In this document: in pieces, positions 5,434 through 6,533 of the stretch
Numbering within the stretch: position 1 is the stretch's first letter
Layout of the letters: every line of letters begins with the position of its first letter
Assembly: GCA_028276105.1 (NCBI GenBank)
Contig: JAPYWZ010000038.1
Location: forward strand, 1 to 6,533
DNA length: 6,533 bases
Direction of reading: 5' to 3'
Source of the DNA: Microgenomates group bacterium
GTDB taxonomy: Bacteria > Patescibacteriota > Microgenomatia > UBA1406 > GWC2-37-13
Notes under the pieces: generated by a model
Database searches by the model: none
What the model saw: only the letters and a program-made list of their open reading frames with translations
What the model was told of the DNA's origin: nothing
Made by a program: the position numbers and the translations under genes

Positions 5434-5546
5434 AAAAAATACGTTTTTTTCATCGTTTGGGTTACCGGACGCCCACTTGGTTTAAAGAAAAAGCAAGAAA
5501 AAAGCTTTTAAAGATTAAAAGTTCTTTTTTAAAAAATTACAAGTAA
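5430..5546 (+). CDS. Possible small basic protein (38 aa), coupled to DUF2905
   Basis: The ATG at 5430-5432 overlaps the DUF2905 stop as ATGA, an arrangement typical of translational coupling. The frame runs 38 codons to TAA at 5546. The product starts MKKIRFFHRLGYRTPTW and is strongly basic (about 14 Lys/Arg of 38) without a membrane segment; I recognise no family. Its first half has ordinary, varied codons. Its second half (from about residue 24) coincides with the AT-rich terminator hairpin at 5498-5530, and its last 10 bases overlap the 3' end of the convergent DsbA-like gene. A chance ORF over a terminator is a real alternative. Confidence 0.4.
   Translation: MKKIRFFHRLGYRTPTWFKEKARKKLLKIKSSFLKNYK
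5498..5530. terminator. Bidirectional AT-rich terminator between convergent genes
   Basis: AAAAAAG (5498-5504) pairs with CTTTTTT (5524-5530), and CTTTTAA (5505-5511) with TTAAAAG (5515-5521): 14 bp with loop AGA and a 2-nt bulge (5522-5523). Each strand ends its hairpin in a T-run. It lies six bases past the DsbA-like gene's stop on the minus strand and about 65 bases past the DUF2905 stop on the plus strand. The low GC of the stem lowers confidence in efficiency. Confidence 0.6.
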
Positions 5547-6352
5547 TTGTCTACTACCGGTTTCATATCAGAAAAGCTATAAGCCCCTTGAAACATTTGG
5601 GTATTTACTAAAAAGTGGGGGGTTCCTTGGAAACCCAAAGATGGTGATAACTGTTGATCTCTTTCTAAAGCTTTTTCATATTTTCCACTTTCTAAACATT
5701 GAGTGAGAAAACTTGAGTCAATTTCATTGGCTAGAAAACTGACTAAATCAGGAATTTTTGCTTTATCATTTTTTACCTGTTCGTTTAATAAATTATATCC
5801 TTCATTAGTCATCAATTTATCATGAACTTCCCAAAATTTATCTTTTTCATAAGCGCAATATAAAGCTTGAGCGGCAAGAATACCATTGCCGTGACCGTTT
5901 GAATAAAGAAAAGCAAACGAAGCCTTTCCTTGATCAACTAATTTTTTGATTTCTGGAAGGGGTGGAATGTAAGAACCACCTTCAGATTGGTATTTAAATC
6001 GCTCACCAACTTGAGAAGCCAGTTGAGGATTTAAGCCTCCAGCGATATGACAAAAGGGACAGCTTGGGTCAGAAACCTCAACAAAAAGAAGTTTTCTTGA
6101 AGCATCACCAAAATGAATAAAACCTTTTGTAAAAAGTTTTTTTACATCGTCAATTTTAATTTCTTTTGGTGCTTGTGGTTGTTGTTGTTGGGCTGGATTA
6201 AGGTTTTTGCCAAGTTTTTTTTCTAAATTAGAGACTTTTAAAAAAGTAAAGATGTTAAAAAGAAAAAGTAAACCGATAAGAAAATAAATTATTTTATTAT
6301 TTGAACTTGAAGAATTTATTTCTTCAACTATTTTTTGATTTTTTTTAGCCAT
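5537..6352 (-). CDS. Membrane-anchored DsbA-like thiol:disulfide oxidoreductase
   Basis: 271 residues, complete. A single N-terminal membrane helix (about 20-39) after a lysine-rich start anchors the protein, with the rest outside the membrane. A Gln/Pro-rich linker (54-63) follows. The thioredoxin-fold domain then carries the catalytic CPFC (98-101) on strand LLFVEVSDPSCPFC and ends with the cis-proline loop GTP (243-245) in FQGTPHFLVN. The inserted helical region (about 150-235) is typical of DsbA/DSBA-type proteins; YCAY and FWEVHDKL are family-like. Two additional cysteines (C166, C219) could form a structural disulfide. The likely role is oxidising cysteine pairs in exported proteins. 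No DsbB or VKOR partner is in the window. The start at 6352 has basic residues ahead of the helix and a promoter 50 nt upstream; no Shine-Dalgarno site. Confidence 0.93.
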   Translation of the reverse strand: MAKKNQKIVEEINSSSSNNKIIYFLIGLLFLFNIFTFLKVSNLEKKLGKNLNPAQQQQPQAPKEIKIDDVKKLFTKGFIHFGDASRKLLFVEVSDPSCPFCHIAGGLNPQLASQVGERFKYQSEGGSYIPPLPEIKKLVDQGKASFAFLYSNGHGNGILAAQALYCAYEKDKFWEVHDKLMTNEGYNLLNEQVKNDKAKIPDLVSFLANEIDSSFLTQCLESGKYEKALERDQQLSPSLGFQGTPHFLVNTQMFQGAYSFSDMKPVVDNYL

Positions 6353-6401
6353 AGATTTTGAAAAATAAATTATTAATTAATTGAAAAATTTTAATTATTA
6401 A

Positions 6402-6430
6402 ATTATTACAATTTTAATGATAGTTGTCAA
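6402..6430 (-). promoter_or_regulatory. Promoter of the DsbA-like gene
   Basis: Perfect TTGACA (6430-6425), 17-nt spacer, AATAAT (6407-6402, five of six). It starts nine bases after the stop of the upstream gene. The expected leader is about 43 nt, very AT-rich, without a Shine-Dalgarno site. Confidence 0.7.
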
Positions 6431-6438
6431 TTGATTTT

Positions 6439-6533
6439 TTATTTAGCATAAATTCGGTATAAATTGGCACCAATCTTTTCAAATTTAAAAATCTCAATTT
6501 TTCCAATTTCTTTCGTATTTGTTACATGGGGAC
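6439..6533 (-). CDS. C-terminal end of an AlaRS/AlaX-type protein (SAD domain; 5' part outside window)
   Basis: Only the last 30 codons are visible, ending in TAA at 6439. The sequence PHVTNTKEIGKIEIFK ... IGANLYRIYAK matches the end of the tRNA synthetase second additional domain, whose consensus is CGGxHVxxTxEIGxFxI followed by G-x-x-R-I. The first visible residues fit the HV of the zinc-binding CGGxHV motif. This domain edits mischarged Ser/Gly-tRNA-Ala in alanyl-tRNA synthetase and in free-standing AlaX; a related domain occurs in threonyl-tRNA synthetase near its N-terminus. Because the protein stops right after the motif, it is either AlaX or an alanyl-tRNA synthetase lacking the C-terminal C-Ala domain. 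The visible part cannot decide between them. Confidence 0.72.
   Translation of the reverse strand, partial: PHVTNTKEIGKIEIFKFEKIGANLYRIYAK

Overview
The window is AT-rich, roughly one third GC by eye, and comes from a bacterium. UGA is a true stop: it ends both the DedA gene and the DUF2905 gene at family-typical lengths, which excludes the UGA-glycine codes. Short leaders without Shine-Dalgarno sites, a tRNA without an encoded CCA, and a membrane-anchored CPFC thioredoxin-fold protein all suggest a Candidate Phyla Radiation (Patescibacteria) genome, perhaps Microgenomates. This placement is inference; no taxonomic marker gene lies in the window.

Layout from left to right. Positions 1-657 (minus) hold the first 219 codons of a gene whose visible C-terminal part looks like the start of a GNAT acyltransferase fold. 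It is preceded (658-1007, minus) by a T-box leader: Stem I with AG bulge and distal loop, a pseudoknot-like element, Stem III, a textbook antiterminator and a competing terminator that reaches the start codon. The leader's promoter lies inside the end of greA (1028-1486, minus). greA has its own promoter and a terminator-like hairpin in its short leader. A tRNA-Glu(CTC) gene (1590-1662, plus) follows. Next comes about 250 bp without genes, largely made of degenerate 7-bp tandem repeats.

Positions 1916-4444 (minus) encode a P2-type Ca2+-ATPase-like pump. It carries four in-frame copies of the same 7-bp repeat family just before its nucleotide-binding KGAPE motif. A DedA-family membrane protein (4502-5137, minus) is divergent from a small DUF2905 membrane protein (5236-5433, plus). 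The latter overlaps a possible 38-codon basic ORF (5430-5546). An AT-rich bidirectional terminator separates these from a convergent membrane-anchored DsbA-like oxidoreductase (5537-6352, minus). The right edge holds the last 30 codons of a gene ending in an AlaRS/AlaX-type SAD motif (minus).

The genes do not form one pathway. Most are single housekeeping or envelope genes with their own promoters. The points most worth following are the T-box in front of a gene that is not an aminoacyl-tRNA synthetase, the 7-bp repeat family found both between genes and inside the ATPase, and three genes whose -10 boxes sit almost on their start codons, suggesting leaderless mRNAs.
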